Counted from the first letter of the stretch, positions 27,801 through 33,341 are shown. The stretch: DNA of 64,000 nt from Pseudoalteromonas sp. R3 (GCF_004014715.1 NZ_CP034834.1:1178001-1242000); one strand, 5' to 3'. Numbers and translations are program-made. Notes: generated by a model not told the origin, from the letters alone.

Positions 27801-28221
27801 TGCTTTCTATCAGCTGATGCCAAAGTGGTATGCGGGTCTGCGCTATATCGACCTGGGCCAGGGTCGGGTGACGCTAAGCGGTAGCACGCTGACACCAGAC
27901 AGCTGGCACCAAAGCATGGCGCGTGTCGCCCCGGTTCTGCCAGAAGGGTTTGCACTGCAAACGGGTCTGGAAGTGGCACGCTTTGGTAAAGTGCATGGCG
28001 AGCTGTTCCTGGGCGCCTATAACTGGGACTATCAGATTGAAAGCACTCTGAACGGTCGTCACTTGGTTCAGTACGAACAAAAAGGCACCAGTGCGTACTT
28101 TGGTGGCGCAGTGGGCTACCAGCTGAGCGACAGTACCACGCTGACGCTCAGCTACAGCCACTACCGCCTGAGTGCTAACCGTATCGGTGAAGTAGCCGGC
28201 GGTATTGAAGTGCGCTTCTAA
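15838..28221 (+). CDS. Giant multidomain surface protein: Ig-like/cadherin-like repeats, GlyGly-CTERM-like motif, C-terminal beta-barrel
   Basis: 4127 residues from ATG 15838 (AGG 7 bases upstream). Order: Sec signal peptide (1-42); Ser/Gly linker; two beta-rich regions to ~1170, with an RTX-like GGAAADSINAGTGTD...GGAGND segment (~795-820); eleven ~100-residue Ig-like modules of two alternating kinds (~1177-2270); a putative-Ig (He_PIG) domain; eight cadherin-like tandem domains with one more He_PIG domain (~2362-3226), each starting N-D-x-P-V-A; an HYR-like segment and a Calx-beta domain; thrombospondin type 3-like D-S-D-G-D repeats (~3518-3545); a choice-of-anchor-U-like domain (EPGYCPPPGS...GDWCVQL); two more cadherin-like domains; a GlyGly-CTERM-like motif (SSGSLGG, hydrophobic stretch, RRRK, ~3907-3927); then in frame a signal-peptide-like segment ending APALA and a ~180-residue OmpA-like barrel ending in Phe. 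Likely a calcium-dependent adhesin, with role inferred from its domains. A terminator follows at 28284-28320. Confidence 0.88.
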   Translation: MSLSHKSISKKSKLVRHIQAALLGGATLSTGFISTSVQAFMADGHCSGIPGDPDCDSNSSGGSNSGGGNSGTTDTKPTIDLDTSTSGTGSQVSFSEGGSATSIAPNASVNDDGTISSITIRLVNPANGTSEGLTVSANAQNALGGISGAVDINREHSISITNASATPAQVSTFLKAITYDNLASSPGESQRTLSVVINDGTQDSETYNVSIDVTDVNAATTSSSVPDTTTGANLSPGIVFGDGAEKLIIKRSLDANAKVIGGAGIDELVIADGSSVDISRAGTLSGFEKLTVESSSSRRVTLSYQQHSAFSQIALPNSNGLIMRGEPGHISAIAEASSYWLTGGTLELANGTFELDVSSASTDETVVLNNTQVKGRFSLGDGQDKIVFAGTIDAQEANFNNANAETLEFKDGLQLSVSSHSWKYLTENVIQSSAEGKQTLDIAFGPYSSSDTFHTLEGIENYNLVECSGPSNTTFRLKSDAAKIDASRLNADKGTCNYNNRYFFDSPEFTGQLIDTNLPTFYTFNQNLDISKATLPSSFIFSAWGRDEQVITMTPGQLGSITNLSLVGDASKTFKVSGDGDVDLSATRLTKPVTFELLDDSRETRKIALSSNGYVSVVATEPSDAVTIVAGASTTKGYGTFKGELTAPDTLELHASNIALRDFPTENIHTLSLGSINTTQTLELKPQELVSFKKVTGALSAQKYFKLREGGTYNWQDMQISGIKRLDLVGYNNDFNITLPDIDNGESGEVQVQITTQGYIVGDHTLTLNASAFSKTRLDLSATEARFFDGNDVIIGGAAADSINAGTGTDTVTGGAGNDLFYGNKAQLNGDTITDLSIGDSIRVLDARVDENFEQVRFNGADVLEIDTESTGFNNPAIRINLSNSIGNNADLEITNRSPLTVTVVRPNTAPGIFRLPDTLPYTENANPVSIAPEAVIFDIDLDEKNQGIGNYAGTTLTVSRTGGADSTDVFANLGDLGSLVTGQPLVYRQQVVGTVINNAQGELKLSFNSSATTSIATNVLRNISYQSSSEHPDESIALKITFNDGKADNSGNSQVNLSVTRLNDAPTDITWTLESGVTLPLKQSLLGEYNISNPGALLTLSATDVDMTDNHIFTLVYSGQGAQGCDNTTTSKSFLVNDNVLYVRKDAEPKEHPVCVTATDSAGAVVRKKLLINIIDDVAPSVDSVSLSRDSYGDSQKRHVAFKFHGATDVAFDYTYVISSENGGEVSANGQYALASSLQNKNIDISSLKDGKITLAVTLRDSLGNISAPFTTTAELDTTAPNGFNAALNKTLFNEQSAAQASFDISAAEIGAQFNYTITSSNGGPAVTGSGTIESAAQTISPVDLRGLNDGELTLSVTLTDVAGNTSAAQTSFARLDSAAPGIATFRASLAKLNKDGTAVVDIVLGEPSDDFDISDLEAAGGTLTGFTKLSPTVYQVTYVPAVNSSTAGSLKIKAGAFTDAAGNTNTAAPVLNFDIDTQAPNQPNVVVSGTAFNAETIKDGLFRLLGAEQGATYQWTMQSLSGRGDINTAEQVVRFDSDSNGIQNMNDGTLSLSVTVIDGHGNESQPFTQDIVYENVKPVLDIVASETVFGRSAVSFEFTVSEAILGFEHGDLQASSGSFSEFKALGNNRYSAQYKAATDISGAVTVSVAEGAFADKAGNKVALTSKQFNIDTQAPTGYAVTLDKDVYNSSASTIRFDLSGGEAGATYAYTLSSDGHSVTGKGTLDSAQQQVVITDIENLNDGPLSLSVTLTDKAGNAGVAAVNTAILDTAAPSGHDVTLDQQTYNLANRDAASFSFSGAEVGATYAYTLTSTGGGELTGTETITAANQQVNIANLSQLKDGTLSLSVVVTDSAGNAAEAQVKQAKLDATAPTITTLSASQTALKAGETSVITIGLSEAVSDFNKALLNVAGGTVSELEQISDTSYRTVFTPSENSQAAGSIAIAAGKFNDAAGNPNLASDTLTLNIDTQAPGNHSVAFGAPYYHGTNANAASITLGDAEVGSRYHYVISSAQGGLPVSAQGDVTESNQTISGIDLSNLNDGQLSVTVTLTDPAGNVSEVASATAILDTAAPQVVSLTSNDPALKVGEQALITIVLSEPSEDFVLEDISWSSGNLSEFKALNATTYQATFTPDENTEGDVTISIAAGVFNDAAGNANTAAEPLVLSQDTTAPSGQSVSIDQTLINRDNETAMSFTLNGLEGKGMLTYQVSDGTTSVGSQSPVSITATTQSVTGIDVSALAEGRLILTVVVYDDANNAGEPVTASVTKKYNVAPVLSGTPQTTVNEDAEYVFEPQLTDPDSDDTHTFVISNKPDWASFDEQTGKLSGTPGDEHVGNYEQIVITVNDGKAEHALSAFNIEVVNTNDAPVAQDFSFTLDEAEQLVVALEQGLLSTATDDDLDSEDSLSAVVVGQPQFGTLLLNADGSFTYSHDGSENHSDSFTYQVKDAAGELSQTRTVALTVTPVADAPVVLDDTLAVTEDTPNTIDLLENDSDAENDMVAASAAVVTEPQLGSYTITNGKLTYTPNENATGQDSLTYTVKDAAGNTSKAATLTISIAAVNDQPVAKGATLTVEEDTPSDELDVRTLSSDIEDTHPQGEVALSVLPTKGVVTVNQESGKLVYTPNTNATGSDAFSYTIADSEGLVSEPVEVIVNIGAVNDRPVADGDSVTLNEDETGTLNILDNDTDVEDQGFNGANVMLEDLGNGAGAYTLADVTVLADGMLEITPKADKNGSFSFTYTLMDSEGLSSEPATVTVDITPVNDAPVAVDNTAQLEEEGSYEVNVLGNDYDVDANDQLDPSSVTVVAQPQSGRVTLAESGAIVYVPNANFNGLDTFTYTVKDTAGVVSNEALVTMTVTPVNDAPVADAQVLDVDEDGSVLITLTASDIDADALSYQIVQGVNSGTLTQQSENSWLYTPDTDFNGEDSLQFVAFDGQAESEPVQVTLNVTAVNDAPEISGTPSTSVDQDTAYRFTPDASDLDGDTLTFSIENLPVWANFDTQSGTLSGTPSRDDVGNYANLVISVSDGELTASLPAFAIDVGYVNAKPAAQGMQVFVNEDASTSFSAPVSDPDQDSLSILVTQQPSNGTLSVQGTLFSYIPGANFNGTDSFSYVVNDGEMNSDEAQVSITVNAVNDTPVAQNDAFSFSQAASSYSLDVLANDSDVDLGDTLTLVGASASIGSVSISDGQLVYQPQASAQDTAVITYMLADSAGARAQANATVEITASSGIANAPTLTVPDDLSVDATGLFTKVDLGTAAAFDSNGNPLAVSLVGGATVFAPGLHQVYWKATDGNEQATVKKQTVTVNPLVSLSKDSQIAEEQSHTVKVFLNGPAPSYPVTVPYTVSGSANGNDHDLIDGEVVIESGTEASITFNVFADGTVEGNESIVITLADSLNRGAKHSTTVTVVEDNVAPALSVDTTQNGQSRTLIVQSGEPVVVAATATDANPQDSISYSWQAADAQMLNLSVAANRFEFDPSKLTAGIYKLSVTATDDGTPALSSTQDIYLEIVASLPQLSSVDSDGDLIPDDQEGFADSDNDGIPDYLDANGDCNVIPGQVKDTEQYLVEGEPGVCLRKGATVAQNTTGGAQLLETELPEDTEATNIGGVFDFIATGLPKAGDVYGIVIPQRKPIPVNAIYRKFRDGEWVNFVTTDGNAVLSATGEPGYCPPPGSNEWRDGLNEGDWCVQLQIVDGGPNDDDGIANRSVVDPGGIAVLKSDNTQPVAQADTLILGAGLSVFIDVLENDLDADADPLTITGASVDFGDVEILDNQLRYTPPLDYVGTAIITYSIADGQGGTSSATVTVELVVNAAPVTQQDTASTNDKASVVIDVLANDMDPDGDTLTLISATATYGKAVVNLDGTLSYEPKLGFNGEDTVTYQVKDSKGAVSDGIAKVTVTAHQVATVENKSSGSLGGLLMVMVSALVLRRRKSALPAYAVVTASCLVSAPALADAWRVQATLGQAEASSQFSALPAGTQASNVDDSSQSWSAGAFYQLMPKWYAGLRYIDLGQGRVTLSGSTLTPDSWHQSMARVAPVLPEGFALQTGLEVARFGKVHGELFLGAYNWDYQIESTLNGRHLVQYEQKGTSAYFGGAVGYQLSDSTTLTLSYSHYRLSANRIGEVAGGIEVRF
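19366..22647 (+). repeat. Eleven tandem Ig-like modules of two alternating types
   Basis: Coding repeat inside the giant gene. Type A (seven copies) has the plan A-P-x-x-x-x-V-x-L...G-A-E-x-G-A-T-Y-x-Y-T-L...L-N-D-G-x-L-S-L-S-V-T-L-T-D-x-A-G-N. Type B (four copies) has L-K-x-G-E...I-x-L-S-E-x-x-x-D-F...F-T-P-x-x-N...F-N-D-A-A-G-N-x-N. The order along the protein is A A B A B A A B A B A. Modules are about 95-102 codons. Confidence 0.75.
22921..25515 (+). repeat. Tandem cadherin-like (VCBS/tandem-95 type) domains
   Basis: Eight consecutive ~90-100-codon domains, most starting N-D-x-P-V-A and containing D-x-D-x-D calcium-type loops, G-S-F-T-Y or Y-T-P-N-x-N-x-x-G-x-D, and T-V-K-D-x-A-G or D-G near the end. 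A He_PIG-type domain (W-A-N-F-D...G-T-L-S-G-T-P) is inserted between the sixth and seventh. Two further copies lie at about 26980-27535. Confidence 0.75.
27556..27624 (+). other. Internal GlyGly-CTERM-like sorting segment
   Basis: Codons for S-S-G-S-L-G-G, a hydrophobic stretch (LLMVMVSALVL) and R-R-R-K: the Ser/Gly + transmembrane + Arg-cluster plan of GlyGly-CTERM signals recognised by rhombosortase. Normally this is the extreme C-terminus. Here about 200 more codons follow in frame. Confidence 0.7.
27568..27582 (+). promoter_or_regulatory. Possible internal ribosome-binding site and start codon
   Basis: The Gly-Gly codons of the sorting motif read GGAGG (27568-27572), 7 bases before an in-frame ATG (27580-27582; another ATG at 27586). 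Initiation here would give a separate protein with a basic n-region (RRRK), a hydrophobic stretch and A-L-A cleavage site in front of the beta-barrel. Coincidence is possible. Confidence 0.35.
27682..28221 (+). other. C-terminal OmpA-like outer-membrane beta-barrel domain of the giant protein
   Basis: About 180 codons beginning D-A-W-R-V-Q-A-T-L-G and showing alternating amphipathic strands: WSAGAFYQL, WYAGLRYIDLG, GFALQTGLEVARFG, GELFLGAYNWDYQI, SAYFGGAVGYQL, TTLTLSYSHYRL. It ends GGIEVRF with the terminal Phe typical of BAM substrates. The size fits an 8-stranded barrel. Confidence 0.75.
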
Positions 28222-28283
28222 CGAGCAATGGCTAGCCCGGCCAGGGACGGTGGGGTTTTTATACAGTCAGAAAAAAGACGAAT

Positions 28284-28320
28284 GCCTGGTTTGCAATTCT
28301 AACCAGGCGTTTTTGATTTT
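28284..28320 (+). terminator. Rho-independent terminator of the giant gene
   Basis: Stem GCCTGGTT (28284-28291) / AACCAGGC (28301-28308), 9-base loop, followed by GTTTTTGATTTT. It lies 62 bases after the stop codon. Confidence 0.85.
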
Positions 28321-28710
28321 AACGTCACTTGCCTGTATATCTCCTGCGTGTTTTCACGCGCTAAAGGTTCTCGGAATAAGTGGTTAACTGTGCCAGGTCA
28401 AAATGTAACAGAACATGAATCCCTTCCTACTTGCTTGTATTTAAGTGATTGATATTTAATGCTATATTTGGTTTTCGAAAAATCATAAAAGCAAATTAGC
28501 TTAAAGTTTAGACTCTTCATCGCATGCACACTTGAGCAGCTACAATTTACTTGTTACGTTTTCCTCAGAACGGTGTTGTACCAATTTCAATTAACTAAGG
28601 AAGTAGATATTAACAACTTATATTGGTGTTTAAGAAACATACTAATTGCTCGGCCAATTATTATTGACTGGCTTTGATAATAAAAACACAACCCAAAGGA
28701 ACATATTATA
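28321..28710. other. Intergenic region upstream of the NTF2-like gene
   Basis: About 390 AT-rich bases after the giant-gene terminator. No ORF, repeat or RNA gene was recognised. It must contain the promoter of the next gene. Confidence 0.45.
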
Positions 28711-29163
28711 ATGAAGTTATTTTTTACAGTCCTGAGTGCGGCAACTCTACTTTTCTCTTCATTTAGCCGTGGTGAAGGGGTTACCGGGGAAGAGTATCAG
28801 GCTGTCGTGGACACCGCTTACACATATTTTAACGGTGCAGCGAAGGGCGATCAGACGCTGTTGGCACAAGCCTTTGATCAGGAGTTTGGTCATGTCAAAA
28901 TGATCCGAGTAGACAGTGAGACCAAAGAAGAGACAATCAGAACGGTCCCGTTGAAAGAGTTTTCAGGCTATTTTAAGAAAGCGACCAAGGATAAATGGGA
29001 AGCTAATATTTTATCTGTCGATATCGTGGATAATAAAATGGCTATGGTAAAGATGGATTTTCATACACCAAAAACGCACTATATAGATTATCTGGTGATG
29101 TATAAGCGTGAAGGCGCTTGGCGAATTGTGACTAAAACGTTTGTCGCCAAGAGTAAAACATAA
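28711..29163 (+). CDS. Secreted NTF2-like protein (putative lumazine-binding type)
   Basis: 150 residues: Sec signal peptide (about 1-22, MKLFFTVLSAATLLFSSFSRG) and one cone-shaped NTF2-like domain. VVDTAYTYFNGAAKGDQTLLAQAF at the start, the middle VPLKEFSGYF, and MVKMDF...YIDYLVMYKREGAWRIVTKTF at the end match the 'putative lumazine-binding' (SnoaL/DUF4440-like) group. Members are small periplasmic proteins, mostly of unknown function. AAAGGAA precedes the ATG. It lies 37 bases before the YidD-like gene and may be co-transcribed with it. Confidence 0.75.
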   Translation: MKLFFTVLSAATLLFSSFSRGEGVTGEEYQAVVDTAYTYFNGAAKGDQTLLAQAFDQEFGHVKMIRVDSETKEETIRTVPLKEFSGYFKKATKDKWEANILSVDIVDNKMAMVKMDFHTPKTHYIDYLVMYKREGAWRIVTKTFVAKSKT

Positions 29164-29200
29164 CGCCGTAACTATAATGTAATACAATATTGGAATTGCC

Positions 29201-29557
29201 ATGGATTATCTGGCCATACTATTGATCCGATTTTATCAACGTTTTATTTCTCCACATAAAGGGTTTCGATGTGCCCATGCGGTTGTTCATGGGGGAGAGA
29301 GTTGCTCACATGCTGTGCTGGCCATTGTAAAAGAAGATGGCCTCTGGGGAGGATATCGCAAGATAAGGGCACGGATGCGCGCATGTAAGCAAGCTTATCT
29401 TATGCTTGAGCAATCAGCGTCAAAAGACAGGCGAAAAAAAGACGAGAGCCGTTGCGACTGCTGCGACCCAAGTGCGGGTTGTGACATTGCCAGTTGTGGT
29501 GGCAGAGGGAAAAGCTGTGATGCGGCAGACCTGTCTTGTGATTGCTGGCCGTTTTAG
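29201..29557 (+). CDS. YidD-family protein with cysteine-rich tail
   Basis: 118 residues. The N-terminal half matches YidD (membrane protein insertion efficiency factor): amphipathic LLIRFYQRFISPHKGFRC, a second cysteine in E-S-C-S-H-A-V, and GLWGGYRKIRARMRAC. The core P-T-C-S of canonical YidD is replaced, and from residue ~80 a tail contains eight cysteines (R-C-D-C-C-D-P, then S-C and G-C pairs, ending C-D-C-W-P-F). Canonical yidD sits between rnpA and yidC. This copy is elsewhere, so it is probably a paralogue with a separate role. Its stop codon directly abuts that of the convergent spermidine-synthase gene. Confidence 0.75.
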   Translation: MDYLAILLIRFYQRFISPHKGFRCAHAVVHGGESCSHAVLAIVKEDGLWGGYRKIRARMRACKQAYLMLEQSASKDRRKKDESRCDCCDPSAGCDIASCGGRGKSCDAADLSCDCWPF

Positions 29558-31072
29558 CTAGTTCCAGTATTTCCAGCCATCGAGATAGTAGTAGAGCACA
29601 TGGGGCTGATCCAGGCTGCTGATCTTGCTGTGGGTGTTATGCATATCAGCCGGAAAGGTCATTAATAAAGGTTCAATATCTGGGTGGTAAAAACGTGTGT
29701 CGGGTAGCGCATTGTGTTGTAATTCGCACGCTGCTTTGCAGGCCATAACAAACCCCCAATTGCCAAATGAGGGCACATCCACATGATAAGGGATGACGGA
29801 GTGAAAGCCCACCGACGTCGCCGTATTGTGAATTGACCAAAACGCTTGCCTGGCAAAATAAGGGCTGGTTGCCTGAGTCACCATAATACCTTGCGTATCA
29901 AGACGATGCTTTACCAGAGTATAAAACTGCTTACTGTACAACCTGGCCAGGCTAATGGTTTTAGGGTCCGGTAAATCCACTACGATTAAGTCGTATCTGT
30001 CGGGCGTGTCTGTCAGATAGACAAACGCATCCTGATTGATCACCTTAACTTTGGGGTTGTGCAGCGCGTTTTGATTGAGCTGTGTGAGATGAAAATTGCT
30101 GCGGGCAAGCGCGGCCACTGCCGGATCCAGGTCAACCAGGGTAATGGACTCAATATCAGGATACTTGAGCAGCTCCCTGGCGGCCAGGCCGTCACCACCC
30201 CCTAAGATAAGGACGTTGCGAGTCGCTGTTTGCCGCTGGATTGGCAGGTGGATCAGCGATTCATGATAGCGATACTCGTCAATGGCAGAAAACTGCAAGC
30301 CGCCATTCAAATACAGGCGCACATCCTCTTTGTGTTTAGTCATGATCAGCTGCTGATAACGTGACTGTTCACTGTGTACAATACGGTCTTCAAACACGGT
30401 CTCGTTCCAGTGATGATTTAACTCTTTGCTGAAGAACATCAACCCTGCCAGTGTGAGTAGCACCAGCACCAGGAGCCCCCTCAACAAGCTTGCCTGCCCC
30501 TTTGGAAACTGAGCGTAAAAATACCACAACAGGGTCAAGGCGATGGACAAGTTGATAAGCCCAAACAGCAATGACGTTTTAAATACGCCAAGCCAGGGCA
30601 GCAGTGCCAGCGGAAAAACCAGAGTGGCGATTAACGCGCCCAGATAATCAATAGACAACACATTGGCCAGGTTCACCTTTAAGGTATAGTGCTTTTCCAT
30701 CAGCCGTGACAGCAGCGGAATTTCAAGGCCCACAAAAATCCCAATCAGAGCGGTGAGCGCAACCGACATGCTCTGAAAATGCCAGCCCTGAGCATAACAA
30801 AAGTACAACAGCGGTACTGAGCTGCCACCAATCAGCGCCAGCATCAGCTCGTACACAATAAACTGCGTCAGCAGGGTGTTGTCAGTGACCCACTTAGACA
30901 GGTACGAACCCACGCCCATAAATGCCATATACACGCCAATGGTAATGGAAAACTGCATCACGCTGTCACCCAGAAAATAAGCGCCCGTGGTCGCTATCAG
31001 CAGCTCGTAAACAATCGAGCATAAGCCGGCAATAAAGATGCTAAACAGCAGGATATGACTTTCTCTGAGCAC
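29558..31072 (-). CDS. Membrane-bound spermidine synthase-like protein
   Basis: 504 residues: an N-terminal half of about seven transmembrane helices (to ~225) and a C-terminal spermidine synthase (SpeE-type Rossmann) domain. The nucleotide-binding glycine motif is L-I-L-G-G-G-D-G (~287-293), followed by ITLVDLDPAVAALAR and by VDLPDPKTISLARLYSKQFY, where D-x-P-D-P replaces the D-T-D-P of soluble SpeE. Such proteins transfer aminopropyl groups from decarboxylated SAM in the family model, but the natural acceptor of membrane forms is uncertain. It directly follows the hypothetical gene and DUF350 gene on the same strand (stop of the neighbour at 31073), forming a three-gene operon. Confidence 0.88.
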   Translation of the reverse strand: MLRESHILLFSIFIAGLCSIVYELLIATTGAYFLGDSVMQFSITIGVYMAFMGVGSYLSKWVTDNTLLTQFIVYELMLALIGGSSVPLLYFCYAQGWHFQSMSVALTALIGIFVGLEIPLLSRLMEKHYTLKVNLANVLSIDYLGALIATLVFPLALLPWLGVFKTSLLFGLINLSIALTLLWYFYAQFPKGQASLLRGLLVLVLLTLAGLMFFSKELNHHWNETVFEDRIVHSEQSRYQQLIMTKHKEDVRLYLNGGLQFSAIDEYRYHESLIHLPIQRQTATRNVLILGGGDGLAARELLKYPDIESITLVDLDPAVAALARSNFHLTQLNQNALHNPKVKVINQDAFVYLTDTPDRYDLIVVDLPDPKTISLARLYSKQFYTLVKHRLDTQGIMVTQATSPYFARQAFWSIHNTATSVGFHSVIPYHVDVPSFGNWGFVMACKAACELQHNALPDTRFYHPDIEPLLMTFPADMHNTHSKISSLDQPHVLYYYLDGWKYWN

Positions 31073-31861
31073 TTATTTACCACCCCGACCGCTGCCACCG
31101 CGATGATTGGCACCGGATAAACTCTGCTGGCGAATACTGCGATCAACCGTCATTTTTTTATTGCCATAGGCATGCAGCGCATAATTGATATCATCATCTT
31201 TGGTCTGGGCATACAGGAAAACCGCAGCAAATAAGCTGAGTGAAATCGCCCCAATGTAAATTGGCTCGCGCTTGTATTTTGTGTTGTTGTCAAAAGGTTT
31301 TTTGCCCGATAAGGCATACCCGTTTTCATGACGATAGGCCAATATACAAAAACAGCCAAAAGCAATGATCCCGGCTATTGTCCGGAGTGGGCGCAGCATG
31401 CTGGCATCTCCACGTATAGGGATAACTCGGAAGTAATATTTATCTCTACTAAACTTAAACCCGTAACTGTTTGAATCAGTTAAATACAGCGTGTAGTGCC
31501 CTTTTTTCGCAAAATGGATTTCCAGTGAGGCCTTGGTTTTACGCTCGGTCCAGTCGCCTTCGGAATCTCTGCCTGACTCTGACCACAGCTCATCCTGATA
31601 ACTGAATATATAGGTACCGTCGGCATTATATACTTCCATATCCATGGCCTGCCAGGAGTTCATTTTCATTGTGCCGTTAATTTCAAAGCGCATCATCTGG
31701 CCGTCTTCTGGCACCTCAAATTGATAGGCTTTGTCTTTGTTAGAGAAATCCGTACTCAAAGCAAAAGGGGTCTCGGCTATTGGCTCTTCCAACAAGGCAC
31801 CGCCAAAGAAGCAAAGAATTACGATAACCAAAGACAGGATAAAGGTCTTTATGACACTCAT
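31073..31861 (-). CDS. Hypothetical membrane protein of the DUF350/SpeE operon
   Basis: 262 residues from ATG 31861 (longer frame to 31924 overlaps the DUF350 gene and has no better start). N-terminal membrane helix (about 5-22), a periplasmic beta-rich domain (KAYQFEVPEDGQMMRFEING...GHYTLYLTDSNSYG) resembling lectin/PPC-like folds, two more helices near 165-185 and 210-230, then a basic Gly/Arg-rich tail. I recognise no named family, but a protein like this commonly lies between DUF350 and a membrane spermidine synthase. Its role is unknown. Start is 10 bases after the upstream stop, and its stop abuts the next start, so it is tightly coupled. Confidence 0.75.
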   Translation of the reverse strand: MSVIKTFILSLVIVILCFFGGALLEEPIAETPFALSTDFSNKDKAYQFEVPEDGQMMRFEINGTMKMNSWQAMDMEVYNADGTYIFSYQDELWSESGRDSEGDWTERKTKASLEIHFAKKGHYTLYLTDSNSYGFKFSRDKYYFRVIPIRGDASMLRPLRTIAGIIAFGCFCILAYRHENGYALSGKKPFDNNTKYKREPIYIGAISLSLFAAVFLYAQTKDDDINYALHAYGNKKMTVDRSIRQQSLSGANHRGGSGRGGK

Positions 31862-31871
31862 ATCAGGCCCT

Positions 31872-32696
31872 TTAAAGCGTGTAGAAAATCGCGATTGCAA
31901 CAGACACCGCAACACTCCCTTCAATCAGGGAAACGGCGCTATTACCTTGTGCAATGGCTTTGTTTACCCTGACGCCGGGCATGAGCACCAGGTCAGTAAG
32001 TAAACGTACGACTGGCAGTAATGCCAGCGCAATTAAAGCGTCGATAAAAAATAGCGTAATGCTGTGTGACCAGGTTTCTAACCCGCCACGCAGTGCGTGA
32101 AATAAGATAATACCAGTGGCAATTTTGGTTGCTGCAAAACTGATGGCTGCCGCCATATTGTTGTTTTGGAGCTCCTTGTGCAGGTCAAATTGCGTTAGTA
32201 AATCATATAGTTTGCTTGCAATGAGTAATACAATCTGTGCAAGCAAATAGAACACAATGGCTGAGGTAAAACTGCCTTCTCCCATTAAAGCGCCAGACAC
32301 AATTAATCCGGCGGTGATATAGCTGGCAAATTGCACAATACCCACAGGCAAATTCTGATGGCTGATAATTTGCGCTTTATTGCAAAACTTAGGCAGCAAC
32401 AGCTTGTCATTAATCACTCTGGTTACCAGTAATAAGCCTAGTCCCACCAGTGAGTAAAGACTTACATTTATAAGGTCGGTTAACAGGCCCTTACTCGGCC
32501 CCTGAAGCACCGCTACGTACACCATAGTGACCGCAATTAAGAAACCACTGATTGATGTAGCCAAAGCCAGGTTCTTGTTCTGTTCAATTTCTGTGAAAGT
32601 GTTGTATGAAGTCGTCGCGTTATAGAGCCATTTTGCGACAAATAGCACCACAAGAAAGAGCCCGATATAGCTCAGTTCAGCCAAAGGAAAGTCCAT
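31872..32696 (-). CDS. DUF350 family membrane protein
   Basis: 274 residues, very hydrophobic, with two tandem copies of a four-helix unit (about 1-130 and 135-270). Each contains the DUF350 pattern N-x-A-x-A-x-x-x-x-G (NKNLALATSISGFLIAV and NNNMAAAISFAATKIATGI). The family has no established biochemical function. It is the first gene of the minus-strand operon with the hypothetical protein and the SpeE-like enzyme, a combination seen in many bacteria, which suggests a membrane complex handling polyamines or a related compound (inference). Confidence 0.85.
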   Translation of the reverse strand: MDFPLAELSYIGLFLVVLFVAKWLYNATTSYNTFTEIEQNKNLALATSISGFLIAVTMVYVAVLQGPSKGLLTDLINVSLYSLVGLGLLLVTRVINDKLLLPKFCNKAQIISHQNLPVGIVQFASYITAGLIVSGALMGEGSFTSAIVFYLLAQIVLLIASKLYDLLTQFDLHKELQNNNMAAAISFAATKIATGIILFHALRGGLETWSHSITLFFIDALIALALLPVVRLLTDLVLMPGVRVNKAIAQGNSAVSLIEGSVAVSVAIAIFYTL

Positions 32697-32864
32697 GTTT
32701 TTTCCGTATGTTACCCATGAGTGTACAAGCGGGCGATTTTAGCACAGAAAAATTATCAGTAAATGCTCTCTAATATCAGGGAAAAAATACGTTTTTGCTT
32801 GCTATCTCTTACATGTACTATGTCATCGATAGTAAATACAATAAATGCTTCACGGAGTTGTGTG

Positions 32865-33302
32865 ATGGATAAATCGAGCATAATTAGAGTTCTATTGATT
32901 GCCCTGAGTTTGATTGCCTCCATTATCTTTGGCTATATCAACTCAAATAATACCCAAAAGGTTATAGCGGAGGAGGTCAGTCAACTAACTAAGGGGTTTC
33001 CAGAACAGGCTGAACTGGGCAGGATATTTGATGATCATTCCCGGATCGTACTTAGTATCAGTTTTCATAATATGCCCGTTGACAACGATGAATTCGAACA
33101 GAGGAAGGTTCTTTATAAAAACAAAGTGCGCAGCTATATATGTACGAATTCTGTGTTTTATAAAAAGCTGACACAAGAGCCCTCTGTAAAAAGGGTCAAT
33201 TCCAAGCCTTTTCGGCTAGAAGTAGAGCTGTCGAGTGTGGAGCCTGACCAAGCGATGGGGTTGTTGAGCTTAACCGGGAAAGAGTGTTCAGCCTATCGGT
33301 AA
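32865..33302 (+). CDS. Hypothetical protein with N-terminal membrane segment
   Basis: 145 residues from ATG 32865, chosen because GGAG lies 9 bases upstream; the open frame extends to 32763 without a better start. M-D-K-S-S-I-I-R-V-L-L-I-A-L...I-I-F-G-Y-I-N is an uncleaved signal/anchor, and the remainder is a small mixed alpha/beta domain with two cysteines (YICTNS, KECSAYR). I recognise no family. Single gene, convergent with the S9 peptidase, with which it shares the hairpin at 33312-33332. Confidence 0.6.
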   Translation: MDKSSIIRVLLIALSLIASIIFGYINSNNTQKVIAEEVSQLTKGFPEQAELGRIFDDHSRIVLSISFHNMPVDNDEFEQRKVLYKNKVRSYICTNSVFYKKLTQEPSVKRVNSKPFRLEVELSSVEPDQAMGLLSLTGKECSAYR

Positions 33303-33311
33303 AAGGGAAAG

Positions 33312-33332
33312 GCCACCCGCAATGCGGGTGGC
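33312..33332. terminator. Bidirectional terminator hairpin
   Basis: GCCACCCGC (33312-33320) / GCGGGTGGC (33324-33332), 9-bp perfect stem with AAT loop. On the minus strand it is followed by CTTTCCCTTTT, so it suits the S9 peptidase gene. It also lies just after the plus-strand hypothetical gene. Confidence 0.75.
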
Positions 33333-33341
33333 TGCAAAGAT

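Noticed and set aside
15820-28221. Start of the giant protein at GTG 15820
   Set aside because: It adds only six residues before ATG 15838, which has AGG at the right distance and a normal signal peptide.
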